Source: an uncultured Oribacterium sp.
GTDB taxonomy: Bacteria > Bacillota > Clostridia > Lachnospirales > Lachnospiraceae
DNA length: 64,000 nucleotides
Assembly: GCA_934270345.1 (NCBI GenBank)
Contig: CAKQPT010000009.1
Span: 1-64,000, forward strand
Reading direction: 5' to 3'
Position 1 is the first letter of the stretch, and every line of letters begins with the position of its first letter. The notes below the pieces were generated by a model. That model had not been told where the DNA came from. It worked only from the letters and a program-made list of their open reading frames with translations, and searched no databases. Below are positions 44,032 through 55,300 of the stretch, piece by piece. The position numbers were made by a program, and so were the translations under genes.

Positions 44032-45498
44032 TTAATCGTTATTCTCTACCGAGTAGTTCGGTGCTTCCTTCGTGATATGAATATCATGCGGATGTGACTC
44101 CTTCAGGGAAGCGCTGGAGATCTTCACAAACTGGCTGGTGTGCTGCAGCGTCGTGATATCCTTCGCACCACAGTAGCCCATACCTGCGCGGAGACCACCG
44201 ACGAACTGGAAGATGGTATCCTCTACGCGGCCCTTGTATGCAACACGACCCTCGACACCCTCTGGTACGAGCTTCTTCGCATTTGCCTGGAAGTAACGAT
44301 CCGCAGAACCGTTCTTCTGCTTCATCGCACCGAGGGAACCCATGCCACGGTATACCTTGTACTTACGGCCCTGGTAGAGCTCGAACTCGCCCGGTGCCTC
44401 GTCGCAGCCTGCGAATACAGAACCCATCATGACAGTGCTGCCACCGGCTGCGATCGCCTTCACGACATCACCGGAGTACTGGATACCACCATCGGCGATG
44501 ATCGGGATACCGTACTTGTCGGCTACCTCGAACGCGTTCATAACGGCGGATACCTGCGGAACACCGATACCGGCAACGACACGGGTCGTACAGATGGAAC
44601 CCGGTCCGATACCGATCTTTACACAGTCGGCGCCGGCCTTGATGAGGGCCTCGGTCGCCTCACCGGTCGCGACATTACCCGCGATGATCTGAAGATCCGG
44701 GAACTTCTCCTTCAGCATGCTGACGCACTTCAGAACGTTTGCACTATGGCCATGTGCAGAGTCGAGAACGACGACGTCTACATGTGCGTTGATGAGCTCC
44801 TGTGCACGCTCGACAACATTGGCTGTGATACCGAGTGCAGCACCGCAGAGGAGTCTGCCCTGTGCATCCTTCGCCGCGTTCGGATACTTCATCTGCTTCT
44901 CGATATCCTTGATGGTGATGAGACCCTTCAGGTTACCCTCATCATCAACGATCGGGAGCTTCTCGACCTTCGCACGTGCGAGGATCTGCTTCGCTTCCTC
45001 GAGGGTCGTACCCTCCTTCGCGGTTACGAGGTGCTCGCTCGTCATGCACTCGCTGATCTTCTTCGAGTAGTCCTCCTCGAAAACGAGGTCACGGTTCGTG
45101 ATGATACCGATGAGCTTCCGGCCCTCGGTGATCGGCACGCCGGAGATACGGAACTTCGCCATAAGATCATTGGCATCCTTCAGAGTGTGATCTGCGGTCA
45201 GGAAGAACGGATCGGTGATGACACCATTCTCTGAACGCTTTACCATGTCGACTTCCTCCGCCTGCTGCTCGATCGACATGTTCTTGTGGATGATACCGAT
45301 ACCACCGCAGCGCGCCATGGCGATCGCCATCTGATGCTCTGTAACGGTATCCATACCTGCAGAAATGAACGGAATGTTGAGATGAATTGACTTCGTAAGA
45401 TAAGTAGAAACATCGATCTGGTTCGGAACCACCTCGGAGTACTGCGGAACGAGCAGCACATCATCAAACGTAATACCATCACCGATAATCTTGGCCAT
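44032..45498 (-). CDS. guaB: Inosine-5'-monophosphate dehydrogenase
   Basis: A 488-residue TIM-barrel enzyme of GMP synthesis, oxidising IMP to XMP with NAD. It has [16 protein letters not shown] at the N-terminus, a CBS pair (about 95-210, with [19 protein letters not shown]), the catalytic cysteine loop [13 protein letters not shown], the phosphate site [17 protein letters not shown] and the mobile flap [19 protein letters not shown]. The start at 45498 follows AAGGAGATTCTTCT. Confidence 0.96.
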   Translation of the reverse strand: MAKIIGDGITFDDVLLVPQYSEVVPNQIDVSTYLTKSIHLNIPFISAGMDTVTEHQMAIAMARCGGIGIIHKNMSIEQQAEEVDMVKRSENGVITDPFFLTADHTLKDANDLMAKFRISGVPITEGRKLIGIITNRDLVFEEDYSKKISECMTSEHLVTAKEGTTLEEAKQILARAKVEKLPIVDDEGNLKGLITIKDIEKQMKYPNAAKDAQGRLLCGAALGITANVVERAQELINAHVDVVVLDSAHGHSANVLKCVSMLKEKFPDLQIIAGNVATGEATEALIKAGADCVKIGIGPGSICTTRVVAGIGVPQVSAVMNAFEVADKYGIPIIADGGIQYSGDVVKAIAAGGSTVMMGSVFAGCDEAPGEFELYQGRKYKVYRGMGSLGAMKQKNGSADRYFQANAKKLVPEGVEGRVAYKGRVEDTIFQFVGGLRAGMGYCGAKDITTLQHTSQFVKISSASLKESHPHDIHITKEAPNYSVENND

Positions 45499-45591
45499 AG
45501 AAGAATCTCCTTTCAAATCGCGACTTTTCATAAAATTTAAACGAGTATAACAAAAGGCGGATTGAATTTCAACCCGTCTTTTCCTCTAAAA

Positions 45592-46083
45592 TTAATTCAG
45601 TTTTACCTTCTGCGGTGTGCATCTTCTCGCCTCACGGAGCAGCGCATCGGTCACTTCGATGTACATGCAGGTCTTCTGTCCCGCACGATTGTATACATAG
45701 CCGAACTTCCGGTCGGCCGGACAGTCGCCGGCACAGTCGATGAGCTTCGCATTCTTCAGCTCTGCGCGGACGGCGTCCGAGTTCTGCGGAGCGAGTACGA
45801 TCAGCTCGGAAGCATTGGTATCGACCAGCGGCCGACGGCGCGTCTTGTTGAGGATCTGGTCCATCGTGAAGCCGCCGCCGACATAGGTATACTCATACTC
45901 CACCTTCGAGAAGAGCCAGACCACGTAGGTCCCGAGGCTTACCGCGATGAACAGCAGGATGCCGAACACGTTATAAAACGCAAATACCAGCGACAGCACG
46001 GACAGTGCGCCCGCGATCACCAGCAGAATCGTCCAGTACGCCGGCTGCTTTCCCTTCGTCATGTGCTCGATATAATCATCCAT
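45592..46083 (-). CDS. Two-helix membrane protein, unknown function
   Basis: A 163-residue protein with two adjacent membrane segments (about 17-38 and 41-60) and a soluble C-terminal part with VEYEYTYVGGGFTMDQILNKTRRRP, a pattern seen in short Lachnospiraceae proteins of unknown function (DUF6106-like, from memory). Three cysteines lie in the C-terminal half. ATG follows AGGAGGATGACAG. It sits between the groEL terminator and guaB, about 95 bp before guaB, and may be cotranscribed with it. Confidence 0.72.
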   Translation of the reverse strand: MDDYIEHMTKGKQPAYWTILLVIAGALSVLSLVFAFYNVFGILLFIAVSLGTYVVWLFSKVEYEYTYVGGGFTMDQILNKTRRRPLVDTNASELIVLAPQNSDAVRAELKNAKLIDCAGDCPADRKFGYVYNRAGQKTCMYIEVTDALLREARRCTPQKVKLN

Positions 46084-46109
46084 CTGTCATCCTCCTGTTT
46101 TTTCGGTTT

Positions 46110-46143
46110 CAAAAATCCGGGTCGCGATGCGACCCGGATTTAT
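46110..46143 (-). terminator. Intrinsic terminator of groESL
   Basis: AAATCCGGGTCGC/GCGACCCGGATTT around ATC, followed by TT, 20 bp after the groEL stop codon. Confidence 0.9.
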
Positions 46144-46162
46144 TATAACTCAGAATTTCAAA

Positions 46163-47794
<1,632 letters not shown>

Positions 47795-47799
47795 CTAGA

Positions 47800-48090
47800 T
47801 TACTTCTCGATAACTGCCAGAATATCGTTCTGCTTTACGACTGTATACTTGTGTCCGTCAACCTCGACCTCAGATCCCGCATACTTCGAGAAAAGAACGT
47901 GATCGCCGACCTTCACCTGCATGGTGATGTCCTTACCATCGACCACTCCACCAGGACCTACCGCTACAACGAGCGCCTGACCCGGCTTCTCCTTATCATT
48001 CTGACCTGGAAGAACGATACCGCTTGCAGTGGTCTCCTCCATCTTTTCCTTCTCAAGTACGACTCTGTCAAATAATGGAACCAGCTTCAT
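47800..48090 (-). CDS. groES: Co-chaperonin GroES (10 kDa)
   Basis: A 96-residue protein. It begins MKLVPLFDRVVLEK, has the mobile loop EETTASGIVLPGQNDKEKP and ends VVKQNDILAVIEK. The start at 48090 follows AGGAGGTCAATCAA; the open frame extends further upstream but that part is the untranslated leader. Confidence 0.97.
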   Translation of the reverse strand: MKLVPLFDRVVLEKEKMEETTASGIVLPGQNDKEKPGQALVVAVGPGGVVDGKDITMQVKVGDHVLFSKYAGSEVEVDGHKYTVVKQNDILAVIEK

Positions 48091-48214
48091 TTGATTGACC
48101 TCCTTAATATCTGCTTTCAGCCCTTCGGCTTTTCGCCTCCCGGCGATGCTGTTTATATGAAGCCCGGCATGCAACATAAACTGCATCCGGCTTTCTTTTC
48201 TAACAACAAAACGT

Positions 48215-48257
48215 ATTATAGAACGGTCTATTAGCAACGTCAAGCGTCGAGTGCTAA
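48215..48257 (-). promoter_or_regulatory. groESL promoter with overlapping CIRCE operator (HrcA)
   Basis: Minus strand promoter TTGACG-17-TATAAT (48243-48238 and 48220-48215). Overlapping its -35 box is TTAGCACTC-N9-CGTTGCTAA (48257-48231), the CIRCE element bound by the heat-shock repressor HrcA. The promoter-distal half is perfect; the other half deviates at three bases, two of which are fixed by the -35 box. Confidence 0.88.
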
Positions 48258-48352
48258 CAATTTACAGATTTCACATTTCCTTCACAAAACTGCGCGCGGC
48301 CCGGAAATTATCATGACCGAACAGGTCGAAAAAGATGAACATCGATAGCCAT

Positions 48353-48753
48353 TATCCAATAATAGAAGGATTGCGAAATCGTGGATATTTTCAACAGTTC
48401 TTATCGTTTTTGTACGCGGGATGAAAGTATCCACGATTTTTAAAATCAGCATTTATTGGATAGTTTTCTGAAAAATCAGACATACGCTTATAAGCGTACT
48501 ATCCAATAATCCTCGATTCCTGAAATAATAGATATGGATTTGGGACCGTATTAAAGAATTTCATTTGGGCACATATCCAATAATCCTTCTATTTAAAATT
48601 ACTGGATACTTGAGGGCGGAGCTTTCTTAGGAAAAAAGGCTTTCAATATCCAGTATTTTTAAAATCACCTATTAGTGGATGGTTTTCAGTCGCCATCGAT
48701 TATTTCAGGCAAAAAACATATCCAGTAATTTCGAAATCAAGCAAAATTAGATA
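48353..48753. repeat. Spaced array of six palindromic units (array G)
   Basis: Units of about 35 bp begin at 48353, 48429, 48500, 48574, 48648 and 48719, spaced 71-76 bp apart. Each begins TATCCA (often TATCCAATAATCC or TATCCAGTA) and ends in its complement TGGATA, TGGATG or a decayed form, so each is an inverted repeat. Spacers of about 35-41 bp are unrelated to one another; one contains TACGCTTATAAGCGTA. It lies between divergent groES and the MATE gene; a plus-strand terminator follows at 48826. Confidence 0.8.
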
Positions 48754-48825
48754 TGACCACTTTAGCCAGGCTATGCCAGCTATAAATGCGTGCCAGTTTT
48801 CAAATCCTCCGAAATTCACTAAAAT

Positions 48826-48855
48826 AAATCCGACAGCTTCGGCTGCCGGATTTTT
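48826..48855 (+). terminator. Intrinsic terminator just before the MATE gene
   Basis: AAATCCGACAGC/GCTGCCGGATTT around TTCG, with the last T bases running on as TTTTT. It ends 28 bp before the MATE start codon. No plus-strand gene precedes it, so it either ends a transcript through array G or attenuates the MATE gene. Confidence 0.85.
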
Positions 48856-48883
48856 ATATGTATACATGAAACGAGGACTTACC

Positions 48884-50332
48884 ATGGCTCAGCATAATCT
48901 CGCGAAGGGCGATCTCTTCCATAATATACTTCTCTTTTCACTCCCGTATCTGCTCAGCTACTTCCTGCAGACGCTCTACGGGCTCGCCGATCTGCTCATC
49001 GCGGGCCGCTTCAATGGCGCGGATGTCATCTCGGCGGTTTCGATCGGTTCACAGGTTATGCACATGGTGACCGTCATGATCGTCGGCCTCGCCATGGGCA
49101 CCACCGTCATGATCGGGCGTTTCGTCGGCGCAGAGGACGAGGACGGCATCCGCCGCGCCATCGGAAACACGATCACCCTCTTCGCGTTGATCGCCGTGCT
49201 GGCCACCTGTGCCCTGCTCGGACTCACGCAGCCGATCGTGCAGCTGCTGTCAACACCGCCCGAAGCCGTCCCGGGGGCCCTCGCGTACCTCCGCATCTGC
49301 TTCGCCGGCATCCCCTTCATCGTCGCGTACAACATCCTGAGCTCGATTTTCCGCGGCATGGGCGACAGCCGCAGCCCGATGCTCTTCATCGCCGTGGCCT
49401 GCGCCCTCAACATCCTGCTCGACCTCCTGTTTATGGGGCCAATGCAGCTGGGCGCAGCGGGTGCAGCGCTCGCGACGGTCGTGGCGCAGGCCGCGTCGGT
49501 GGCGTTCGCGCTCGTCGGCATCCGGAAGACGGCTGCAGGCCGCCGGCAGCCTGGTACCGCGGACGTCCGGAATGCTTCTGCGGATGCAGACATGGAAAGC
49601 AAGGCAGGAACGCAGGTTCATGCATCTGAAGACGAAGCGACGTTTTCAAACGAACCTGCCCGCGCGGATCGCAGCGCCTGGTGGGACCCGGCGATGCTGC
49701 ACCAGATTCTCAGCATTGGCCTCCCGATCGCCTGCCAAGACGGCTTCATCCAGATTTCGTTTCTGATCATCACGGTGATCGCGAACCGGCGTGGCGTCGA
49801 CATCTCGGCGGCGGTCGGCATCGTCGAGAAGACGATCAGCTTCCTCTTCCTGGTGCCATCCAGCATGCTGTCGACCGTGTCGACGATCGCGGCGCAGTCC
49901 ATCGGTGCCGGCGATCCAGCGAGGGCGCGTCAGACGCTCCGCTACGGTGTCGGCCTCGCCGGTGGCATCGGGCTCCTCTTCGCGATCCTGTTCCAGTTCA
50001 TCTCCGCGCCGTTCTTCACGCTGTTCACGAAGGATCCGGTCGTGCAGGTACTCGCGGTGCAGTATATGTGCACCTATGTGCTTGACTGCGTGGTCGCCGG
50101 CATTCACTTCCCATTCTCCGGCTTCTTCAGTGCCTCCGGCCTGTCGATCCTCAGCTTCATCCATAATCTCTGCTCGGTGATCCTCGTCCGCATTCCGGGC
50201 GCATGGCTCGCCACGAAGCTGTTCCCGGACACCCTCTACGCGATGGGCCTCGCCGCCCCCGCCGGCTCCCTCCTCAGCGCCCTCATCTGCATCGCCTTCT
50301 ATCTCGCGCTCCGCAGGAAAGGCCGCGTGTAA
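48884..50332 (+). CDS. MATE family multidrug/Na+ antiporter
   Basis: A 482-residue exporter with twelve membrane segments in two six-helix halves. First half: ILLFSLPYLLSYFLQTLYGLADLLIAGRF (parts SLPYLLSYFLQTLYGLAD); a second similar run starts at LSIGLPIACQDGFIQISFLI. Unlike most family members, the cytoplasmic loop joining the halves is enlarged by about 50 hydrophilic residues (216-265), rich in Ala, Asp, Ser and Glu. The start at 48884 follows CGAGG; a longer frame has no support. A terminator just upstream suggests leader control. Confidence 0.9.
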   Translation: MAQHNLAKGDLFHNILLFSLPYLLSYFLQTLYGLADLLIAGRFNGADVISAVSIGSQVMHMVTVMIVGLAMGTTVMIGRFVGAEDEDGIRRAIGNTITLFALIAVLATCALLGLTQPIVQLLSTPPEAVPGALAYLRICFAGIPFIVAYNILSSIFRGMGDSRSPMLFIAVACALNILLDLLFMGPMQLGAAGAALATVVAQAASVAFALVGIRKTAAGRRQPGTADVRNASADADMESKAGTQVHASEDEATFSNEPARADRSAWWDPAMLHQILSIGLPIACQDGFIQISFLIITVIANRRGVDISAAVGIVEKTISFLFLVPSSMLSTVSTIAAQSIGAGDPARARQTLRYGVGLAGGIGLLFAILFQFISAPFFTLFTKDPVVQVLAVQYMCTYVLDCVVAGIHFPFSGFFSASGLSILSFIHNLCSVILVRIPGAWLATKLFPDTLYAMGLAAPAGSLLSALICIAFYLALRRKGRV

Positions 50333-50440
50333 GCAGATATTTCCGGGCCGCGCGCGATGGTTTGCTGGAAATCAAGCCGGATGCTCGCGCGGCAGCACCA
50401 ATCATCTCCTGTCCAAAAGCGGGTTTTCAAAGAAACTATA

Positions 50441-50702
50441 CATAGATGCGTCGTTTTAAAAATCGTGTCTACGAAATTTGAGCTTCGGAGCCAGATTCTG
50501 GATAGAAAATATACACGAAGAAGCTCATATAAAAATAGTGTCTATAAAACTCGAGATCTGACTTCAATTTTTGATGTCAATCGTCGATTTTATAGACACT
50601 ATTTCATAATAGATGTATCTGCGTCTATTTTGCTCCTCGATTTCTGATTTTTACGAAGAAATCCATAGACACAATTTTCATATAAGCCTTCATGTGTCCA
50701 GT
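50441..50702. repeat. Spaced array of four palindromic units (array H)
   Basis: Units of about 33-40 bp begin near 50441, 50510, 50592 and 50665, 69-82 bp apart. The consensus arms are ATAGACAC and GTGTCTAT, with one or two changes in each unit; middles and the 35-45 bp spacers differ. One spacer holds GATTTCT/AGAAATC. It fills the gap between the convergent MATE and gltD genes and reaches the gltD stop codon; no separate terminator is seen there. Confidence 0.72.
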
Positions 50703-50708
50703 CCACTC

Positions 50709-52382
50709 TTACGCGAGGCAGCTGTAGCCCATGAGGTAGGCGTCGACTTCGCTTGCGCAGGCACGGCCTTCGGCGATGGCCCAGACGACGAGGGACTGGC
50801 CGCGGTGCATGTCGCCCGCGGTGAAGATCTTCGCGGCAGTGGCGGTGGATGCGGCGCTTTCCGTATGGTAGTGCTCTGCCTCGGTCTTCACGACGTGGCG
50901 CTCGGTGAGCGCGACACCGAAGGCGTCGGCGACGTAGCTTTCACAGCCGGTGAAGCCGGCGGCGATGATGAGGAGGTCACACGGGAGCTTCTGCTCCGTG
51001 CTCTCGACGAGCACCATCTGGCGGTTCTCGAACTTCACCTTCGAGGTGATGACGGCCTTGATGCTGCCGTCCTTCTTCGTCTCGATGGCCTTGATCGTCG
51101 TCTCGTAGACGCGCGGGTCATGTCCGAAGACGCGGATGGCCTCCTGCTGGCCGTAATCGACCTTCAGGACCTTCGGCCACTCCGGCCACGGATTCGACGC
51201 GGCACGCTCGACCGGCGGCTCCGGCATCATCTCGATCTGGGTCACCGACTTCGCGCCCTGGCGAATCGCGGTGCCGCAGCAGTCGTTTCCGGTATCACCA
51301 CCACCGACGATAACGACGTGCTTCCCCTTCGCGTTGATGACGCCGAAGGCATGCTCGCCCTGCTCGTGGAGGGCCTTCGTCTGGCTCGTCAGGTAGTCGA
51401 CGGCGTAGTGGATGCCGTGCGCCTGCTCGATGAACGGCACGTTCAGCCCGCGCGCCTGCTTCGCGCCACAGGCGAGGACGACCGCGTCGTAGTCCCGGAG
51501 GATCGAGGCTGCGGTGACTGCACTGCTCTTTCCCGCGGAGGCCAATGTCTCTGCCGCAGCGTTCGTCACTGCGCGGGATGCATCTGCAGCCTTTCCGGCA
51601 TCTGCTGCAGCGCTGCCTGTCGTCGCCGACTTCTCTCCGGCTCCGGCACCTGCCTTCCGCCCGTCTGCATTGGCAGTGGCCGCAGCGGCAGTCAATGTCT
51701 CACGTCCCACGTCCACACCGGTGCGGAAGACGACGCCTTCCGCTTCCATGAGGGCGCGGCGACGGCGGATAACGGACTTGTCGAGCTTCATGTTCGGGAT
51801 GCCGTACATGAGGAGACCGCCGATCTCATCCGAGCGCTCGAAGACGGTGACGCTGTGACCACGGTGATTCAGCTGATCGGCCACGGCGAGGCCGGCCGGA
51901 CCGGCACCGATGACCGCGACGCGCTTACCGGAGCGGACCTCCGGGATACGCGGCTGCATATAGCCCTCCTGGAAGGCGGTCTCGATGATATAGAGCTCGT
52001 TGTCGTGCGTCGTCACCGGCGCGTCATCGAGTCCCTCGACGCAGGCCTTCTCGCAGAGCGCCGGGCAGACACGGCCCGTGAACTCCGGGAAGTTGTTCGT
52101 CTTCAGAAGACGGCTCAGCGCGTGGGCGACGTGGCCGTTGTAGACCTCATCATTCCACTCCGGGCAGAGATTGTGGAGCGGGCAGCCCGTGAACATGCCC
52201 GCCAGCTTCATGCCGGACTGGCAGAACGGAACGCCGCAGTTCATGCAGCGCGCGCCCTGCTTCCGACGCTCCTCCTCCGTGAGGGGGATGTGAAATTCTT
52301 TAAAGTTTTTGATACGCTCCTCTACCGGAACGTCTTTATTTTCTTCTCTCGCATAATCGAGAAATCCTGTTACCTTACCCAT
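50709..52382 (-). CDS. gltD: Glutamate synthase small subunit (NADPH)
   Basis: A 557-residue flavoprotein that feeds electrons from NADPH to GltB. The N-terminus has two cysteine clusters (CMNCGVPFC and CPLHNLCPEW; then VCPALCEKAC) for 4Fe-4S centres. The FAD site is VAVIGAGPAGLAVADQL and the NADPH site VVIVGGGDTGNDCCGTA; the C-terminus AGDMHRGQSLVVWAIAEGR closes the FAD fold. An insertion of about 60 residues (229-293), nearly all Ala, Ser, Thr, Gly, Asp and Lys, interrupts the domain and accounts for the extra length over the usual 490. It starts 14 bp after gltB. Confidence 0.95.
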   Translation of the reverse strand: MGKVTGFLDYAREENKDVPVEERIKNFKEFHIPLTEEERRKQGARCMNCGVPFCQSGMKLAGMFTGCPLHNLCPEWNDEVYNGHVAHALSRLLKTNNFPEFTGRVCPALCEKACVEGLDDAPVTTHDNELYIIETAFQEGYMQPRIPEVRSGKRVAVIGAGPAGLAVADQLNHRGHSVTVFERSDEIGGLLMYGIPNMKLDKSVIRRRRALMEAEGVVFRTGVDVGRETLTAAAATANADGRKAGAGAGEKSATTGSAAADAGKAADASRAVTNAAAETLASAGKSSAVTAASILRDYDAVVLACGAKQARGLNVPFIEQAHGIHYAVDYLTSQTKALHEQGEHAFGVINAKGKHVVIVGGGDTGNDCCGTAIRQGAKSVTQIEMMPEPPVERAASNPWPEWPKVLKVDYGQQEAIRVFGHDPRVYETTIKAIETKKDGSIKAVITSKVKFENRQMVLVESTEQKLPCDLLIIAAGFTGCESYVADAFGVALTERHVVKTEAEHYHTESAASTATAAKIFTAGDMHRGQSLVVWAIAEGRACASEVDAYLMGYSCLA

Positions 52383-52396
52383 GAATACTCCCTCTA

Positions 52397-55300
52397 CTAG
52401 TTGAATAAAGACTTAAATGCTTCCAGCTCCGCATTTTCATGGGAGATGCCCTGCTCTTCGAAGTGGCTGACGGCAGTCAGCACCTTCTGGTAATCGTTCG
52501 GCACGATTTTCTTGAAGCTCGGAAGGAACATGTCAAAGTTCTGGAGGATCTCGGTGCCGAGCTCCGACTTCGTCTCCTTCACATAGTCCGCGAGGATGTC
52601 CTTCAGCTCCTGGATGTCATACTTCTCGGTGACCTCCAGCAGGGAAACCATGTCCTTGTTGAGCTTGAGATAGAGCGAGTGATCCATATCGAGGACGTAG
52701 GCGATACCACCGGACATACCGGCGGCGAAGTTCTTACCGGTCGGTCCGAGGATGACGGCACGTCCGCCGGTCATGTACTCGAGACCGTGGTCGCCACAGC
52801 CCTCGGCAACCGCCGTCGCTCCGGAATTACGAACGCAGAAACGCTCACCGGCGACACCGTTCACATAGCACTTGCCGGCTGTCGCACCATAAAGCGCGAC
52901 ATTACCGACGATGATGTTCTCGCTGGCGCGGAACGGGCTCATCTCCGGCGGAACCACGACGAGCTTACCGCCGCTCAGCCCCTTACCGAAGCCATCATTG
53001 GCATCACCATGGAGACGGATCGTCAGGCCCTTCGGGATGAAGGCACCGAAGGACTGGCCGCCACCGCCGTACGCCTCGACCACGAAGGTATCATCCGGCA
53101 GGGTATCGCCCTCCGGCGTCATGCCGTAGTGATCGGTGATCTCGGAGCCGAGGATGGTACCGAAGGTACGGTTCGTGCTCGATACCTCGACCTTCTCCTC
53201 GTGGTGCTGACCGCTCGCGATGGCCGGAGCAAACTTCTTAAGGAGCACCGACTCATCGAGGGTCTTCTCGAGGTGGAAATCATACACCTGCTTCGGATCG
53301 AAGTGACGCTCCGACTCCGGAAGGGCCGCATAGCGCGGATCCAGGATCGCAGAGAGATCCACCTCTGCCGAGCGCGTGGTGACCTGCGCGGCCGAAGCAT
53401 TGACCGTGAGACAGTCGGTACGGCCGATCATCTCGTCGACGGTGCGGAAACCGAGCTCTGCCATGTACTCGCGCATCTCCTGTGCGATGAAGCGCATGAA
53501 GTTCATGACGTACTCCGGCTTGCCCGTGAAGCGCTTGCGGAGGACGTCGTTCTGGGTAGCGACGCCGAACGGACAGGTATCCTTGTTGCAGACACGCATC
53601 ATCATGCAGCCGAGGCAGACGAGCGCGGTCGTCGCGAAGCCATACTCCTCCGCACCGAGCAGTGCGGCGATCACAACGTCGCGGCCGGTCATCAGCTTAC
53701 CATCGGTCTCGAGCTTGACACGGTTACGAAGACCGTTCTCGATCAGCGCATGGTGCGCCTCGGTGATGCCGAGTTCCCACGGAAGACCTGCATGGTGGAT
53801 CGAGGTCATCGGTGCCGCACCGGTACCTCCGTCGTAACCGGACACGAGGATGACCTGGGCGCCGGCCTTGGCAACACCACTTGCGATGGTGCCGACGCCG
53901 TTCTCGGACACGAGCTTGACGGCGATCGCGGCACGGCGGTTCGCGTTCTTCAGATCATAGATCAGCTGCGCCAGATCCTCGATACTGTAGATATCGTGGT
54001 GAGGTGGCGGGGAAATGAGGGACACACCCGGGGTCGAGAAACGGGTCTTCGCGATCCACGGATAGACCTTCTTGCCCGGCAGATGGCCGCCCTCGCCCGG
54101 CTTCGCGCCCTGCGCCATCTTGATCTGGATCTCGACGGCGGAGTTGAGGTAGGCACTGGTTACACCGAAACGGCCGGACGCAACCTGCTTGATGGCGGAA
54201 TTCCGCTCGGTACCGAAACGGTCCGGATGCTCACCGCCCTCACCGGTGTTCGACTTGCCGCCGAGACGGTTCATCGCGATGGCCATCGCCTCGTGCGCCT
54301 CCTGCGAAATCGAGCCGTAGGACATCGCACCGGTCTTGAAACGCTTCACGATCGACGCTACCGGCTCGACCTCCTCGATCGGCACCGGCTCGTTCTTTGC
54401 GGCAAACTTCAGCAGTCCACGCAGTGTGTGCGGACGGCGCTCGTCGTCGATCCGCGCGGTGTACTCCTTGAAGAGCTTGTAGTCGCCCTCGTCGCTCCGA
54501 ACCGAGCGCTGGAGGGTGATGATGGTCTGCGGATCGTAAAGGTGATCCTCGGTGCCCTTGCCCGAGCGCAGCTGGTGGAAGCCGACGGAATCGAGCGCGG
54601 TATCGAGGCTCAGTCCCATCGGATCGAACGCGTGGTCATGCCGCCAGGTGACGCCCTCGGCGATGTCCTTTATGCCAATGCCTCCGACCCTCGACACGGT
54701 ACCGGTGAAGTACTTCTCCACCAGCTCAGAGCTTAGCCCGATCGCCTCGAAGATCTTCGCCGACTGGTAGGACTGGATCGTCGAAATACCCATCTTCGCC
54801 GCGATCTTTACGATACCGCCGAGTACGGCCTTGTTGTAGTCCTCGATGGCGGTATGGTAGTCCTTATCGAGGATGCCGATGTCGATCATCTCGGCGATGC
54901 ACTCATGCGCGAGGTACGGGTTGATGGCACGCGCACCGAAGCCGAGGATGGTCGCAAACTGATGGACATCCCGCGGCTCGCCCGACTCGAGGATCAGGGA
55001 CACGGCGGTCCGCTTCTTCGTCTGGACGAGGTGCTGCTCGACGGAGCTGACCGCCAGCAGGGATGGAATCGGCACGTGGTTCTCGTCGACCCCACGATCG
55101 CTCAGGATGATGATGTTGTAGCCGCGCTGGTATGCACGATCGACCGAGATATTGAGCTGCTCCAGGGCCTTCTCGAGGGAGGTATTCTTATAGTAGAGAA
55201 GCGAGATCACCTCGGTCCGGAAGCCCGGCTGGTTGAGGTCCTTGATCTTCATCAGCTCAACGCCCGTCAGAATCGGGTTCTCCACCTCGAGCACGCGGCA

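Noticed and set aside
48353..48753. CRISPR array
   Set aside because: The spacing is CRISPR-like, but repeats are strongly diverged palindromes, spacers vary, there is no leader and no cas gene is in the window.
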